Assembly: GCA_951804985.1 (NCBI GenBank)
Contig: OX638133.1
Location: 69,012,367-69,076,366, forward strand
From: Dryomyza anilis
Taxonomy: Eukaryota > Arthropoda > Insecta > Diptera > Dryomyzidae
Length of the DNA stretch: 64,000 nucleotides
Direction: 5' to 3'
The first letter of the stretch is position 1. Each line of letters begins with the position of its first letter. The translations under genes were made by a program, and so were the position numbers. The notes beneath the pieces are model-generated. The model was not told the origin of the DNA, searched no databases, and saw only the letters and a list, made by a program, of their open reading frames with translations. Shown here one piece after another: positions 37,733 through 50,155 of the stretch.

Positions 37733-38056
37733 ATAATAATAATAATAGTTTGGCGCTACAGTCCTGTATAGAACTTCGGCCGAGCTCACTCTCCATTTGA
37801 GCTGTGCAAGTTATATTTATACTCAAAGTGGTGGGACCTACAGTTTATTGCCGAATCCGAACGGCGGGTGAGAGCTTTTCATAGGCAATGGTTTTACTCT
37901 CGTAGGTTTGCCATTTACTGCCGAGAGGTAGCGCGGTATAGAAAAATGTTTCTATGAAAAGATGTTGTTAGCCCCAGTCCAGGCTTGAACCGGGGACCTT
38001 TCGGCTCGCAGTCCAACGCACTAACCAATGAGCTACCGCGGCTCCTACGTGTAATA
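37733..38056 (-). mobile_element. tRNA-derived SINE with 15-bp target duplication
   Basis: Read on the minus strand, it begins near 38056, has GGTAGCTCATTGGTTAGTG (A box) and GGTTCAAGCC (B box) about 40 bases on, then the shared SINE body and a (TTA)n tail. ACAAAATAATCAGTT flanks it on both sides (37718-37732 and 38057-38071). That is the footprint of target-primed retrotransposition and suggests a recent insertion. RNA polymerase III transcription is expected from the internal boxes. Confidence 0.9.
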
Positions 38057-38486
38057 ACAAAATAATCAGTTCTTACAATAAAAGGAGACTTGTCAATCAT
38101 TTGACAATGATTTAAGAAGTTATTGCAAAAAATAGCTAAAATTTGAAAAAAATGACTAGTGGTCAATAATTTTTCATGTCTGGAATAAAACACTACGAAT
38201 AGTTCTATCTTCGAATATATAATTCAATCCTACATAATGTAGACTACATAATGTAGACTACATAATGTAGATCTTTAAAGTGTACAGAACACTTTTAGCT
38301 AATGAATCAATCTATACAATTGTAATTTTATTTTCAGTATAGGTCATTGTTATGATGGTCAAAAATAGTATTTACAAAAAAAGTGTCGACTTATCCCTGG
38401 TTTCTCCTACGTGTAATGTTTGTTTGGGAACTCTGTTTGGGAACTCTTGTTTGGGAACTCTAACTCATTTCTTAAGACGAATATTT
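38057..38486. other. Spacer with a palindromic tandem repeat
   Basis: At 38230-38271 the self-complementary word CTACATAATGTAG is repeated three times at a 16-bp period. The 14-base word CTCCTACGTGTAAT at 38043 recurs at 38405. Confidence 0.7.
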
Positions 38487-39175
38487 GTCTAAATATAAAA
38501 TGATACTTTTCAGATTTCGCTTCTACTGATTATAACTCCAGAATATACTTATTTTCTGGTTTCATATGAACATACGAAGAAATTTAATTTGACTCTAATG
38601 TAGGATCCTGAGGCAAACCCATTGAAAGTAATACACTAATGCAAAACTGAATTATACTGTTTTAAGAATTTTTTAAAATTTCCATGAATAATTGATGGGC
38701 AAACAAATTATATTGGTTTAAATGAGCATAACAAAAGAAAATGTAAAAAAAAAATTATCGATCTAATATCGCACATAATATAAAATTTTATTGAATTATG
38801 AAAACTTAATAAGTGATGCAATAAATATTACGTAAATTAATATTTTTGCGTTTGACTGGTCATAACTTAGGCCAGATCAATCCGAATTTAATGTGGTTTA
38901 TTTCAAAATATAAGCTGAAGTATTCTGTATGGAATACAAATTAAATTATATCAAAAACTCAAATCTGTAAAAAATTAAAGTCCAAAATATGTAGAAAAAC
39001 ATTAGAGCTCTAATATATTTATATTGCGTAATAACTGAAAAACTTGAGGCAATTTGAAAAATTTGCGTATGAGGCCGTGATTCGAATCTTCAAGTCCATC
39101 GGAAAATCACACCAAGATCGTGGATAAATAAAAAAGGCCTCAATTTGTTGTCTAGTGTAATCTTTAAATCTAAAA
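38487..39175 (+). repeat. Dispersed repeat 'R'
   Basis: Collinear with 42055-42840: TTTGACT(C/T)TAATGTAG(G/A)ATCCT, then ATTGAATTATGAAAACTTA, then CATCGGAAAATCA and GATAAATAAAAAAGGCCTC. No coding frame. Confidence 0.75.
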
Positions 39176-39323
39176 AAATATCTGAGTTCAATTATAAAAA
39201 GTTAATTTTGGTGCTCTGTGTTAGCATTCCTTTCAACAATTTGTAAGTCCAAGATATATAATAAAACATTGTTAATGGTAGATACATATTAATCATTCAA
39301 AAGCAGTTTATATTTCCTTAGTG

Positions 39324-39530
39324 CACTCAGAAAAAATACTTATAATCAATAGTTTTTTTTGCTATTAAATTAGTCAATAGGATAAATTATTATTTTAATG
39401 TGTAAATACCATTAAATACTACAAAATACTATAAAATATTATTAAATGTTTTTGTGTTTATTTAAATTTGTGTATACTATTGAATCAATATCGGTCCTAT
39501 TGACCAAATTAAATTGAAATTTTTTCTGTA
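39324..39530. mobile_element. MITE family B
   Basis: The left end CACTCAGAAAAAATAC is clear. The right end (ATTTTTTCTGTAG) has lost its GTG. Confidence 0.7.
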
Positions 39531-39779
39531 GAGCTTGGATCGTGATCGGGAGCTAATCAGTTATAGTTAGAACCTACCTAGTAGTTATTTGATCAGCATA
39601 ATCCGATCCTGAACAGCTATTCCGTAATGCCACAGTGATGGCTTTATAAAAAAGTTTTCTTTAACTAACATCATTTTAAGAATAAAATATAGAAAAGTCT
39701 TCTCCTAATCATTTTATATATTAAAACGATGTACAGACGACTACAATCATCGTTCGTTCATTCAGTAAGGAAAATATTA
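39531..39779. other. AT-rich spacer
   Basis: Nothing recognised beyond 'GATCGTGATCGGGAGC', which may be a foldback-family remnant. Confidence 0.45.
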
Positions 39780-40420
39780 CATAACGCGTGCCTAAATTTT
39801 CTCTACGATTTACAGCCCCCGCCAAATAGCAAAAGATGCAGTATTTTCAGGCAGCCATAGACGACTGACTGTTGATCCTGCAACGCGTGCGTCTCTAACC
39901 TCAAACCATCAACTGCTGCACAGCACCAGCGACACTCGTAAGGAGCTGCCTCAAGAAACAGCCGCCTCCTGTTTAGGCAGCCAAATGCGATTTGGCAAAA
40001 CGAATAAAAAAAACCAAAACACATGCGTAAAAAATACCGTACCCTCATATGTGCCATCAAAAAATAAATAAAATAAAATATATAAAAAAAAACAACAAAA
40101 TAGGGATGTTTTATATAAAATTTATATGAAAATAAATGTACATTTGTGAGGGCCAAACACGCGCCTTATTTACAAAAGTCCTTGAAATGCTGTTTTCTTT
40201 TTAGGGGAAGTGTATTTAGAGTTTTTATTTTTTTATTTCACTTTTTTTATTTCTATAACGCGACATACAACAAACACATATGCAGTGTATCAAAAGGTAT
40301 TGACGATTAAAAAAAGGAGCCTCGAGGGTTACCTTGTTGCTTCTCGAACTTGAGGTTGTTTTGATGGCTGCTGCGCATGCCAAAAGCATGCTGTGAGCAC
40401 ATGGTATCAATAATATATAT
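39780..40420. other. Unique, less AT-rich island
   Basis: Mixed-composition DNA at 39800-40040 and 40250-40400 with no match in the window. It has several A-runs resembling loose Hunchback sites (GTAAAAAATA, CATCAAAAAAT). The 117-codon minus-strand frame lacks a domain and is not called. Confidence 0.35.
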
Positions 40421-40650
40421 AAAAAAAATACTATTCGATGATCTGAGATATGTCTTTAAGGATGACATTTCGAGGCAGGCTTCCAATGCAACATTGATAT
40501 ATATTGATTGAAGATCTAGTTTTACAGTCACATTTTGAAATTGTTTAAACTAGAATTATTTTTGTCTATGGTCAACCAATATTTAAAATGTAATGTAAAC
40601 TGATTCCTAATACCCTTTAAAGACATTCATAAATTTTGAATAGGGTCTAT

Positions 40651-40944
40651 ATATAATAATAATAGTTTGGCACTACAGTCTTCTAAGAACTTCGGTCGAG
40701 CTCTCTCAACATTTATATTTGTACTCAAAGTGGTGGGACCTACAGTTTATTGCCGAATCCGAACTGCGGGTGAGAGTTTTTCATAGGCAATGTTTTACTC
40801 TCGTAGATTTGCCATTTACTGCCGAGAGGTAGCGCGGTATAGAAAAATGTTTCTATGAAAAGATATTGTTAGCCCCAGTCCAGACTTGAACCGGGGATCT
40901 TCCGGCTCGCAGTCTAACGCATTAACCACTGAGCTACCGCGACG
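40651..40944 (-). mobile_element. tRNA-derived SINE
   Basis: Same body and boxes as the copy at 37733-38056. A (TTA)n-type tail abuts at the left (ATAATAATAATAG on +). No clear target duplication remains, so it is probably older. Confidence 0.85.
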
Positions 40945-41703
40945 TTTCAATAATGCGGGATTTTCAAACAGGCAACAGAATCGGTAAACTTCTATGTCAC
41001 ATTCTAGTTACTCTAGAATTTGGACGTTGATTTTTGGTACATTTAGTTTTAATAATAAAACCTTGAAATTTCATTAAAACTAGGTAACTGAATAACTGAG
41101 TCACAACAGCTATAATCCAATCTGAGTCATATGGTTCTATTTCAATTCCCTCAAATTATTCGTTAAATTATTTTATTGAGGACCGGAATTTGTAAGTAAA
41201 ACATTTGCAAATTCTTCAAAGTCGGTTGTATTAATTGGAACACCGATTTCTTTTGTTCGAATACAGCCATCACTTCATCTTTCAGTCCTCAATTTTCTAT
41301 TCATCCATCTTTGATCTATTCATTTTTATTTATCACATTCATCTTATATTTATTTAAATCCTATCATCCTTAATCAAACTATCTGAAATCTTTTAATTTT
41401 TAACCCATTGATACATTAATTATAATTTATAATTACTTAATTATATTCTGAAATATTTTAATGATCAGTATTTGATCATGGTTCTACCACAATTTCTACT
41501 ATGGTTGATTACGAATTTCCGTATTGCTGACAACCTTACCATCACTCAATACATTGCTGGTCATTAAATTTAGATTTTATATTATATTTAAAACAGGGAT
41601 TAAAACTTAAACTCATTTTTGATTAAAACCGTATCAATTTTAAAACAATTCTACAGTAATAATAAATAAAACGATATCTAGTATCATTGTAAAGCCGTTT
41701 TTA
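40945..41703. other. AT-rich spacer
   Basis: A TTTCTACTA word near 41493 recalls the foldback family. No gene. Confidence 0.5.
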
Positions 41704-41894
41704 TACCCTACACTAAGAGTGAAAGGGTATATTCAGTTTGGTACGCCGTTTGTAACACCCTGAAAAAAGCATCTCCGGTATGGAAAAGTATATATATTCT
41801 TGATCAGCATGACCTCCTGAGTCGATTTAGCGATGTCCGTCTGTAACACCTACTTTAAAATTTCCCATGTGATCTAACCTTCCCAACTGGTTAA
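41704..41894 (-). repeat. Dispersed repeat 'E', internally deleted copy
   Basis: TATACCCTACACTAAGAGTG at one end and CCTTCCCAACTGGTT at the other are both termini of the 18225-18866 copy. The middle is missing, as in an internally deleted DNA element. Confidence 0.75.
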
Positions 41895-42054
41895 ACGTTA
41901 TAAAAGTAAGAAAAATAAAAATTTTAATTAAGTTAAAAAATTAAATATTCATCTACTTTTCATATTTACTATACTGTTAATTCTGTTAATTCTTATATAG
42001 TTAATGTTTATTTCTTGTGTAAGTAAAATAACACTGCACAACAACATAAATTAT

Positions 42055-42840
42055 CCACGATTTTAGTATGATTTTTCGGATGGACTTTTATGTTTGTTTC
42101 ACATGATTATACGAAGGAAATTGTTTTATTTAATTTTCAAAGTTTGGAAATTTACAAAGTGATTCATTTGACTTTAATGTAGAATCCTAAGGCGAATCCA
42201 TTGAAAATAATACATTTATGCAAAGCTAAATACTACAAGTTTAAAATTATGTAGAAATTTCTTTAAACCATTGACCGACAAAAAAATGATATTGATTCAA
42301 AGGAGCATCACAAAAAAAATATAAATCAAAAATCGTATACGTGAATTTTTATTTAATATGAAGACTTAAAAAGAGATATACAAAAACAAAGTAAAAGAAA
42401 TCATAGAATTATGGATCTAGTTTCACATATAAAATATAATTTTATTGAATTATGAAAACTTATTATATTATACAATAAATAATAGTTAAACCTTTTATTA
42501 ATATATTTTGCATTTGACTGTTCATAAATTCGGTCAGAACAAACCGAATTTCATTAAGTTTATTTGAAAATAATAGTTGAAGTATTCTCAATAAAATACA
42601 AAAAAAAATCAAATTGAAAACTAAAATCTATATAAAGTTAATGGGCAAAATATGTAGAAAAGTATGATGTATTACGTAAGGTATTATGCCATAACTAAAA
42701 ACTAAACTAAAACATAACTCTAAAAAACTGAGTATGAGGTCGTAATTAGGATCTGGAAGTCCATCGGAAAATCAAACTTCGATAGTCGATAAATAAAAAA
42801 GGCCTCCATTTGTTGCTAAGTATAATTCATGTTTTAGTCT
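42055..42840 (+). repeat. Dispersed repeat 'R', longest copy
   Basis: Collinear with 38487-39175 and inverted relative to 44855-45300. It ends in the same AAAAAAGGCCTC(C/A)ATTTGTTG block. Confidence 0.75.
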
Positions 42841-42865
42841 TAAAAAGTATTAAAAAGTAGGCATT

Positions 42866-42920
42866 ACACAAAAAAAAATCGACGTAAATATAGCAACCGA
42901 TATTGATTGCATTCATTGAA
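42866..42920. mobile_element. MITE family A, left-end fragment
   Basis: CACAAAAAAAAATCGACGTAAATATAGCAACCGATATTGATTGCAT territory only; the right half is lost. Confidence 0.65.
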
Positions 42921-43069
42921 ATGAACTAAATGTCGAAGAATAAATATATTAAGTATTTTGTAAAAAATCAGAAAATAATCAGTTATTGTGCATTCGATAT
43001 TTATCGTCTTCTAGTTTCGGAATTTACTCAAACGATTCGAAATCTTGAATTAAATTTTGAAATATTCTA

Positions 43070-43318
43070 CACAGAAAAAAAATAATCATAGTAAATATAG
43101 CAACCGATTGCATGCATTAATCAGTCCAGCAATGCTAAAACTGCGCCGACTAAATAATTTGCTGCATTGACGTACACATATTCATATTAGCGAACGTAAT
43201 TGGTCATATAATGAAGAATAGCAAATGTTTTCATTACATTAGTGAATTTAATTGCTGGATTGATTAATGAATGCAATTAATATCGGTTGCTATATTAATG
43301 TCGATTATTTTTTCTGTG
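43070..43318. mobile_element. MITE family A, intact
   Basis: CACAGAAAAAAAATAATC at the left and GATTATTTTTTCTGTG at the right form a 16-bp inverted repeat (one indel), flanked by TA on both sides. The left half is shortened relative to 4758-5136. Confidence 0.85.
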
Positions 43319-44190
43319 TAGTACATAAACCGCAATCGAAATCATAAATATAAATTCGAATCGGAATTCTGAAACCATTTCATTTTAAAACGTAAAACAC
43401 AAACCGTAACCCTTAGTGAAAAGAAGAAAGAACCTGAAATCGAAAACTTTATTCGTTTGGAGATCCATTCTTTATTTTAATATCCAGCTTTATCCAGTGA
43501 ATCTAGGACTAGTATTTGTAATTATTAAGGCATATCAGAAATGGTACATATTATGGAATTTATTACTTGGAAGCCCTAATTCCTCATTTCTATGTACATT
43601 ATATTTGTGATACTTTTACTACTGATTCTAATTAGGTTAGACCAACTAGGTCCATAGAGAAACCACAAACTCTTCTCTTTCATAGAAATATTGAGAGATC
43701 CATTATAAATGATCAATAAACAGTAAGTTACAAACCTAGATATGTTTTATAGATAGATTATGACTAAAAACACGAACATTTACCTATTAGTTTATATAAT
43801 AAAAATTATATTTGGACCTAATTCAGCAAAATCAATGAGTTTAACCATTTCTGGTTAAATTCTATTTATCAGTAACAGCATCGAAATAAATTTAAATCAC
43901 TGACTAAGTGATTAATGTATCACAATTCTATACTTCCAAAATCATAACTTCAATCTTTTCTCTATTATCTAAGGCGACTTTCTCCTCTGTAATCTTTTCA
44001 AAATACATTGATCTTCAAAATAATTTTTTCCAACTATTTCGTCAAAAACGATACTTGGAATTTCGCGCATTAAAAGAAGAAACAAAAATCTCTGATGCAC
44101 ATTCATTAGCAAATCGGTCAGATTTTCATTAATGCCCGAATTTTCCGTGTGCGAGCAGACCATGTGTTATTCTTGCCTAATATAGATCTG
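43319..44190. other. AT-rich DNA; hAT relic at 43325-43460
   Basis: 'AACCGTAACCC', 'CTGAAATCGAAAACTTTATTCGTTTGG' resemble the right subterminal part of the hAT-like element. The rest is featureless. Confidence 0.45.
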
Positions 44191-44800
44191 GTTAAAATAA
44201 AGCGGAAATTTTTGAAATGCTTAGAAAATACACGAGTTTAGCTTAATGCAAATCCCAGTCGAAGTCCAGAGAGAGTGTTTAAAATTCATTAGCAAAGTAA
44301 CGTCCCCTTTGCTACGGCATGTTAACGGGGTAAAAACGGGGTTTTGAAAGTACCACGCTCAATGCCTAAGCGCGTCGTGCGTCTCACTTGGCTAAGACTA
44401 ATCATCAAGCTTAGCACGTACGCTTCCTCTGAAGCGGCAGCTCCCTGTGCTTGTGCGCCTCGAATGCATGTATGTCCTGCCAGAATGCTTAATCCTGAGT
44501 CCTGATTGTGGTTTTAAATCACGCTTATGCATCCTTTTGCGGTGGCGCGCTGTACATCGGAATTCGTGGCTCAATGGCGTGGCTGGTATGCGGTAATCGC
44601 TATTCCGTAATCAGCTTTAAGCCATAGCTTTAATCTTGGCTTAGTACGGCGACGGCGGCGGTGGCATTCAGCATGCGGGAAATTTCACTTCATTAAGTGT
44701 TGAAATTTCTATGACTGATTCGGTGGTATGTGGCACACATGTGGGCTTTGCAATTAGACGACTTAATGAAAAAAGAAATCTTTAGTTTCAAGTATGATTA
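44191..44800. promoter_or_regulatory. Candidate regulatory island
   Basis: One of the most G+C-rich unique blocks upstream of Kr. It contains a perfect POU octamer ATGCAAAT (44246-44253) and one TAATCC (44490-44495). No frame reaches a length worth calling. Regulatory role inferred from composition and motifs only. Confidence 0.35.
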
Positions 44801-44854
44801 CTATTGAAATTTAAAGTGATTTATCAAATGATACACATATTTTAAATTGTTTCT

Positions 44855-45300
44855 TATTACACTGGACAACAAATTATTTTCCGATGGATTTCAAGATTCT
44901 AATCACGACTTCATACTCTTTTTTTTTCAGATTGCCTCAAGTTTTTGAGTTATTACGTAATACATATAAATGACAATTTTCGTGTTTTTCGACATATTTT
45001 GAATTTTAACTTTTAATTAATGCAAGTTATTGATTCAATTTCTTTTTTATTTTATTGAGAATACTTCAGTTAATATTTATAAATAAACTATATGAAATTC
45101 GGATTAATATGACCGAAGTTATGACCCGTCAAACACAAACAGTATTGATTTTAAGGTGTACCTATTATTTATTGCATAACATATACAGTTTTCATAATTT
45201 AATAAAATTATATATTATATGTAAAACTAGATCCATAATTCTATGATTTCTCTTACTTTGTTTTTTGTCGTGATTATAATCTTGAAGTCCATACGAAAAT
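44855..45300 (-). repeat. Dispersed repeat 'R', inverted copy
   Basis: 'TTTTCCGATGGA(T)TTCAAGATTCTAATCACGA' and 'GTACCTATTATTTATTGCAT' match the family in reverse. Confidence 0.7.
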
Positions 45301-45344
45301 CATTGTGACATTTGTTTTTAATGCTAAATTTCAATTTCTAGAAC

Positions 45345-45445
45345 TTTAGAAATTTATAATTTATTAATTATAATATATAATTTATTAATTATAATATATA
45401 ATTTATTAATTATAATATATAATTAAATATAATTATAATATATAA
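45345..45445. repeat. AT tandem, unit about TTATTAATTATAATATATAAT
   Basis: Three to four direct copies of a unit just over 20 bp, each itself largely palindromic. Confidence 0.8.
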
Positions 45446-45479
45446 TTATTATATAAACTAAATTGTTGTTTCTAAAAAT

Positions 45480-46550
45480 TTTATGACTAACCTTCTTTCA
45501 AAAATACTTAAAAGTAATAATTCTTCTATTAAAATGCACCACAAATTAAGTATTCCCATTAAATCGATGACCGCTCAATTCCCAACTACTACCCACTTTT
45601 TTATGAACTCATCATTATTATCACCCGTTAAGGATTATCGTTTTATCATCAACTCTTTGTTATGATTTTCGTTGTTTTGCCATGTTTTATCAGTATCTGC
45701 ACATCTTTCAAACAACATCATAAAAAATACCCCTTCACTCAGACGATACCCGCTGTTCGATTGACTATAAATCAAAATCAAGCCCTGATTCAGCGCTCCT
45801 ATTACAAATAGTTAAAAAAATACTTGTGGTCCACATATCAAATAACGCATCGCACCCTTTAATGCGGAAACCCTTCTCGTCCGGCAGCCAACATGATCTC
45901 ATTTTTGCACTGACGCATGCGCGGCATGCTTACGTCATAATGCGGTGCCAATTTGTACAATAAAATTGGTACTTTTTACAGCATTTGGTCCGTATTTTTT
46001 TGTATTTTTTATTTAATATTTGTGCAGCCTTCAACATCCCTTTTTTACGCCTTTCGTTCATGTTGTATGTTGACAATTTGAAGTATGTGTTTTTGTATTT
46101 AGAGTTATTGTAGTTGTTGTTATTGGTGGTGGTGGTGATGGTGGAATTATTTTTGATGATCAATATGATGTTGGTGCACCCCTTTTCAAAAGAGTCAGTG
46201 TAAAAAAGAAATGTTGAAATATGACGTTTTTAGCTTAAAATTTGTACAAAATTTGTAGGGTTTATTTTTCGCTTATTTGTACTCCAAATTTGTAGTAGAA
46301 GGGTCAGCTGTTTATAACGGTTTTCAAAAATGTTGTATAATACTGCATGTTTTAGGGGTAAAAAAACGACAGAAAAATTACGTAAATTATTTCAGCATTT
46401 TAAATATTTTTTAGACTTGTTTCAAAAATGTTTTTCCAACATTCATCCGTTCGCCTCAGCAGTACAACGCAGACTGTCGCTCTTTTGCTATAGTTCTAAA
46501 AAAAAAAACAACAAAAAACCACACACAGTATAAGGTTTTCTTTCACCTAT
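45480..46550. promoter_or_regulatory. Candidate regulatory island with Hunchback-type words
   Basis: Perfect CATAAAAAA or its complement occurs at 45597-45605 and 45719-45727, with looser relatives around 46000-46045. A GGTGGTGGTGGTGATGG run lies near 46127. No coding frame is supported; the 67-77 codon frames here are low complexity. Confidence 0.35.
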
Positions 46551-47355
46551 ATTTTTGCTTTTACTTCTGCTACCCTTATCTTTGAGCTCAACAAAACTCA
46601 AGAAAAGTAAAAGCGAAATTCAATATTTTTATCTTAACTCATGAGTGTTATTGAACTACTTCACTTTCATTCAGAGAATTTTCCAAATCTATAGATACCA
46701 CATACCACAGAGGAACTCAAACTGCAAAGGGGAAAATGAAATTGATACCATATTTGAGTGCGAGCATATTCAAATATTTCGATTAAACATGTTTTTTTTT
46801 TGCACATAAATCAACCCCTAATTGAGCGAAATTTGAGTGAAAATTATTTGTGAATTTTTAATTTCCAAATTCTACTTAAAAAAAAACCCCATGATTTGGT
46901 TGACCATCAAATTAATAAGACAAAAACTTACAAAACTCATAAAAATATCAAGTGTATTTAATAAATTTAAATTCCGCAAAAGTGCGTAAGTTCAACCAGT
47001 TATGCGTTTATATTTCTGGCATGTGTCCTCTATTTAACAAATTACTACAAATTGTTGTCACGGGTCAGTTTTGTGTAGTTATCAGTGAGACTTAGTAGTG
47101 CTGCTAATACAGCCCTCATCCACACATTTGTTGCGTTAGTATTATGCCAAATATAAAATCAAGTTCATGCCACAGACAGCGATAAGAAGATTTACTAAAA
47201 AATTTAATTTCATTTAATTCAATGGGTTGACATGGGGTGATATGAATAAAAACCTTGAGTTAATATTAAGAAAACTATTTTTGAGAATTAAAATGTCGTC
47301 GGAAACATTAATTAATATACCAAATGATCGTGCAAATAATTATTTACAATTACGC
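46551..47355. other. AT-rich spacer
   Basis: No gene or element termini recognised. Confidence 0.5.
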
Positions 47356-47565
47356 AGAGAAAACATTTTATTTGCAGCAAACATAATAAAATTGTAAACA
47401 CAGATTTTATGACTACAATTGGGTTTTATGTATACTTTGGTATTTTTTATGACTTTTGGTTTTTTATTGTTATAAAGTTATATATTTTTAAAAATTTGGA
47501 ATTTTATGTTTGTAACAGCAACATAATATGTTTGCTGCAAAATAAATTGTTTTCTTTTTGGCACA
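47356..47565. mobile_element. Palindromic MITE with GCAGCAAACATA arms
   Basis: AGAAAACATTTTATTTGCAGCAAACATAATA at the left is mirrored by the complement of AGAAAACAATTTATTTTGCAGCAAACATATTA at the right, an inverted repeat of about 30 bp. The similar words at 26840-27060 may be a decayed relative. Confidence 0.75.
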
Positions 47566-48136
47566 AATTAACACGGATAAGTAAATGAAATACTCAACAA
47601 ATGTTTTTTGTTGATATGCTCAACAAAAAATTGGCAAACATATTAAGATTCATATAATACTAATTGATAAGTATATGATAAACATATTGAAAACTCAACA
47701 AATGTTATGAAAAACATAATAGGATATATTAAAAAGAAATAATAATGATGATGAATAATAATGTTAAGTACAAATATTTATTTTATCGTATTGGTTGCCG
47801 ACAATTGTAATATAGTCTGACATTAAAACATATATTATATCAAATAATTTAATAAAATTTTAAAAATCATACCGTTGACGATACTGCAAAATCATCTAAC
47901 GACGTGTGAAAATGACGACGAATTTTTTAATCTGTTTTTAAATGATATGTCGATGGCATAAATTGGATAAATGCTATTATAAGTTAAAACATACTTAATT
48001 TTGGATGGAAGAAGTGCAAAATTAATACTCAAAATAGTTTCTTTTCTTCTGTAAAATGCATTATTTAAACGGTATTCGAAATTTTAGATAGGTGGTATTG
48101 CAGTATCACCGACTATCTATCTATTAATCATATTAA
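47566..48136. other. AT-rich spacer
   Basis: Nothing recognised. Confidence 0.5.
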
Positions 48137-48244
48137 GGGCCGTTTTCACCATATACAGTTAAGTGTTTCAATTCCATATATTCTAAGGGTAACTCTAAGT
48201 TAAAGTGGCAGTTAGTGCTTAACCGAAGATTGTGAAAACGGCCC
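48137..48244. mobile_element. 108-bp PIF/Harbinger-type MITE
   Basis: Perfect 13-bp inverted ends GGGCCGTTTTCAC/GTGAAAACGGCCC are flanked on both sides by TAA (48134-48136 and 48245-48247). GGGCC-type ends with a three-base T-A-rich duplication fit Tourist/Harbinger elements. It is the only copy seen in the window. Confidence 0.8.
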
Positions 48245-48513
48245 TAAATAATACTAATTTCCGACGTCAGTGTTTAGGATGAGCATAAGCCTTGTTATAA
48301 TCACATAAAGTTGGTTTCTGACAAGATCATTTTTGGTTGATATCATTCATAATCAGTCTCAAATAGCACTTTTTAAATAAATAAATTAATGAATAAATAA
48401 AAATAATTAATTAATGTGTTATTCGTAAGAGCTAAGCTTATTATTATAAAATTATAAATATAACAAACATATTAATCATAAAAAATGTTGATTTATAATG
48501 TTTGGAATAAGCA

Positions 48514-48676
48514 CACCCAGAAAAAAAATACCATAACATTAATAGTTTTTCTATTGAATTTAGTCAATCGGATAAACTATTAAAACAATCGGTTAATCCC
48601 ATTATATAATAAAAATATTATAAAATTATTTTTGAATTTGTATGAATTTTTTTTTTTTTGTATTTTTAACTGAGTG
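48514..48676. mobile_element. MITE family B, short copy
   Basis: CACCCAGAAAAAAAATACCA at the left, TTTAACTGAGTG at the right. The right half is partly replaced by a T run. Confidence 0.7.
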
Positions 48677-48804
48677 CAGAGTTATTGTTTTATTAGTTAT
48701 TTTTTATTAGTTATTATTTTATTAATTTTTGATAATTACAACAATTATATATTAATATCTATCAAATTCAGAAAACATCTAGTTCTATATAATAATTATA
48801 ATTA

Positions 48805-49023
48805 CACCCAGAAAAAATTCGCTCAAATACCATTAAAATTGGTCAATGGGATAAATATTAATTCAATAGTATACAAAAAATAAATCTTTTCATATAAACT
48901 CAATGGCAATGTCATGGTATTTTCTAGTATTTAATGGTATTTTCCGATTAAAATAATAATTTATCCTATTGACTATTTTTAAAAGTAAAAAACTATTATT
49001 TATATAGTATTTTTTTCTGGGTG
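48805..49023. mobile_element. MITE family B, intact
   Basis: CACCCAGAAAAAATTCGCTC and TTTTTTTCTGGGTG, flanked by TA on each side. Length 219 bp. Confidence 0.85.
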
Positions 49024-49967
49024 TAACTTCAAACATACTATTGGTTAAAATTAACCCGAATCCTCCTGAATTATTTTTTTTTAATCGAATTTGGAGATAA
49101 AACTTCTTTGACTTACTAATCAGGATACAAGGATCCCGAATATGTCATATATTTTTATATTGTGTGTAAGGATATACCAGGACGAGATGTGCAAATGTGG
49201 AGAAAACACATAAAAAATATATTTAACAAATAAAATATAGAAAACCATGTAAAATTAAAAATATTATAGCTCGAAAGTAACCATATGCACTACAAGATAA
49301 AAGATATTTGATAAATGTTTGCCTTATTTTCACATTTTAAAATTATGCTTCACTTTGAGACACTACCATTTAAATATGGAACAGAGGATTAACTTGTAAT
49401 TTTTTACACACTTAGCTACATTAGTTAAGAAGAAATAATTACTGAGTTTGGGTTTGTTACATGTGTTTGTGTAACATCATCACAAGTGTGACCATATGAT
49501 CGCACTAGGATGATTTGGGTTAAACATATTATTAAACAAGAAAACTATTAACTTTTATCCATTGGTTCTATAATACAAAGGGTAGAGTTTCTGTCTGAAA
49601 ATGTTGAAATGTTTACAAAAATTGAAATGTTTGCATATTGTGTATATCGATTAAACCTTCCATAACATACGAAGTTGACTTAGCATGTTTTAAATTATAA
49701 TCCATTCTGTATATAAAAATCTATTTAATGTCCAATGTTGGTGCTGATCGGGTAAGCCTATGCAAAGTTATAACAAAAAATGTACAAGCAGAAAACATAC
49801 TTCTTTAAAAACTTACAATCCATATTGGACTTAGTATACTTAGCTGATTTTACTTTTTTTAATTTTGTAATATTCTAAATAGACTTCAAAATGCTCTCGG
49901 TGAATACACGACTTGCTATCTGCTTTAAAAATCCTAAATAATTACAAAAACTTTAAAGGATTACCGA
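49024..49967. other. AT-rich spacer
   Basis: No gene or repeat boundary supported. Confidence 0.5.
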
Positions 49968-50155
49968 CACCCAGAAAAAAATTCCCTCAAATCCCATTAA
50001 AATAATAAAAAATAAAAACTTTCATATAAACTCAATGGCAATGTCATGGTATTTTCTAGTATTTAATGGTATTTTCCGATTAAAATAATAATTTATCCTA
50101 TTGAATATTTTTAATAGTAAAAAACTATTATTTATATAGTATTTTTTTCTGGGTG
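49968..50155. mobile_element. MITE family B, internally deleted
   Basis: Very similar to 48805-49023 but lacking about 30 bp in the left half. The ends are CACCCAGAAAAAAATTCC and TTTTTTTCTGGGTG. Confidence 0.85.

Noticed and set aside
39803..40156. 117-codon minus-strand frame
   Set aside because: No recognisable domain; much of it is low-complexity (AAAATA)n reverse translation.
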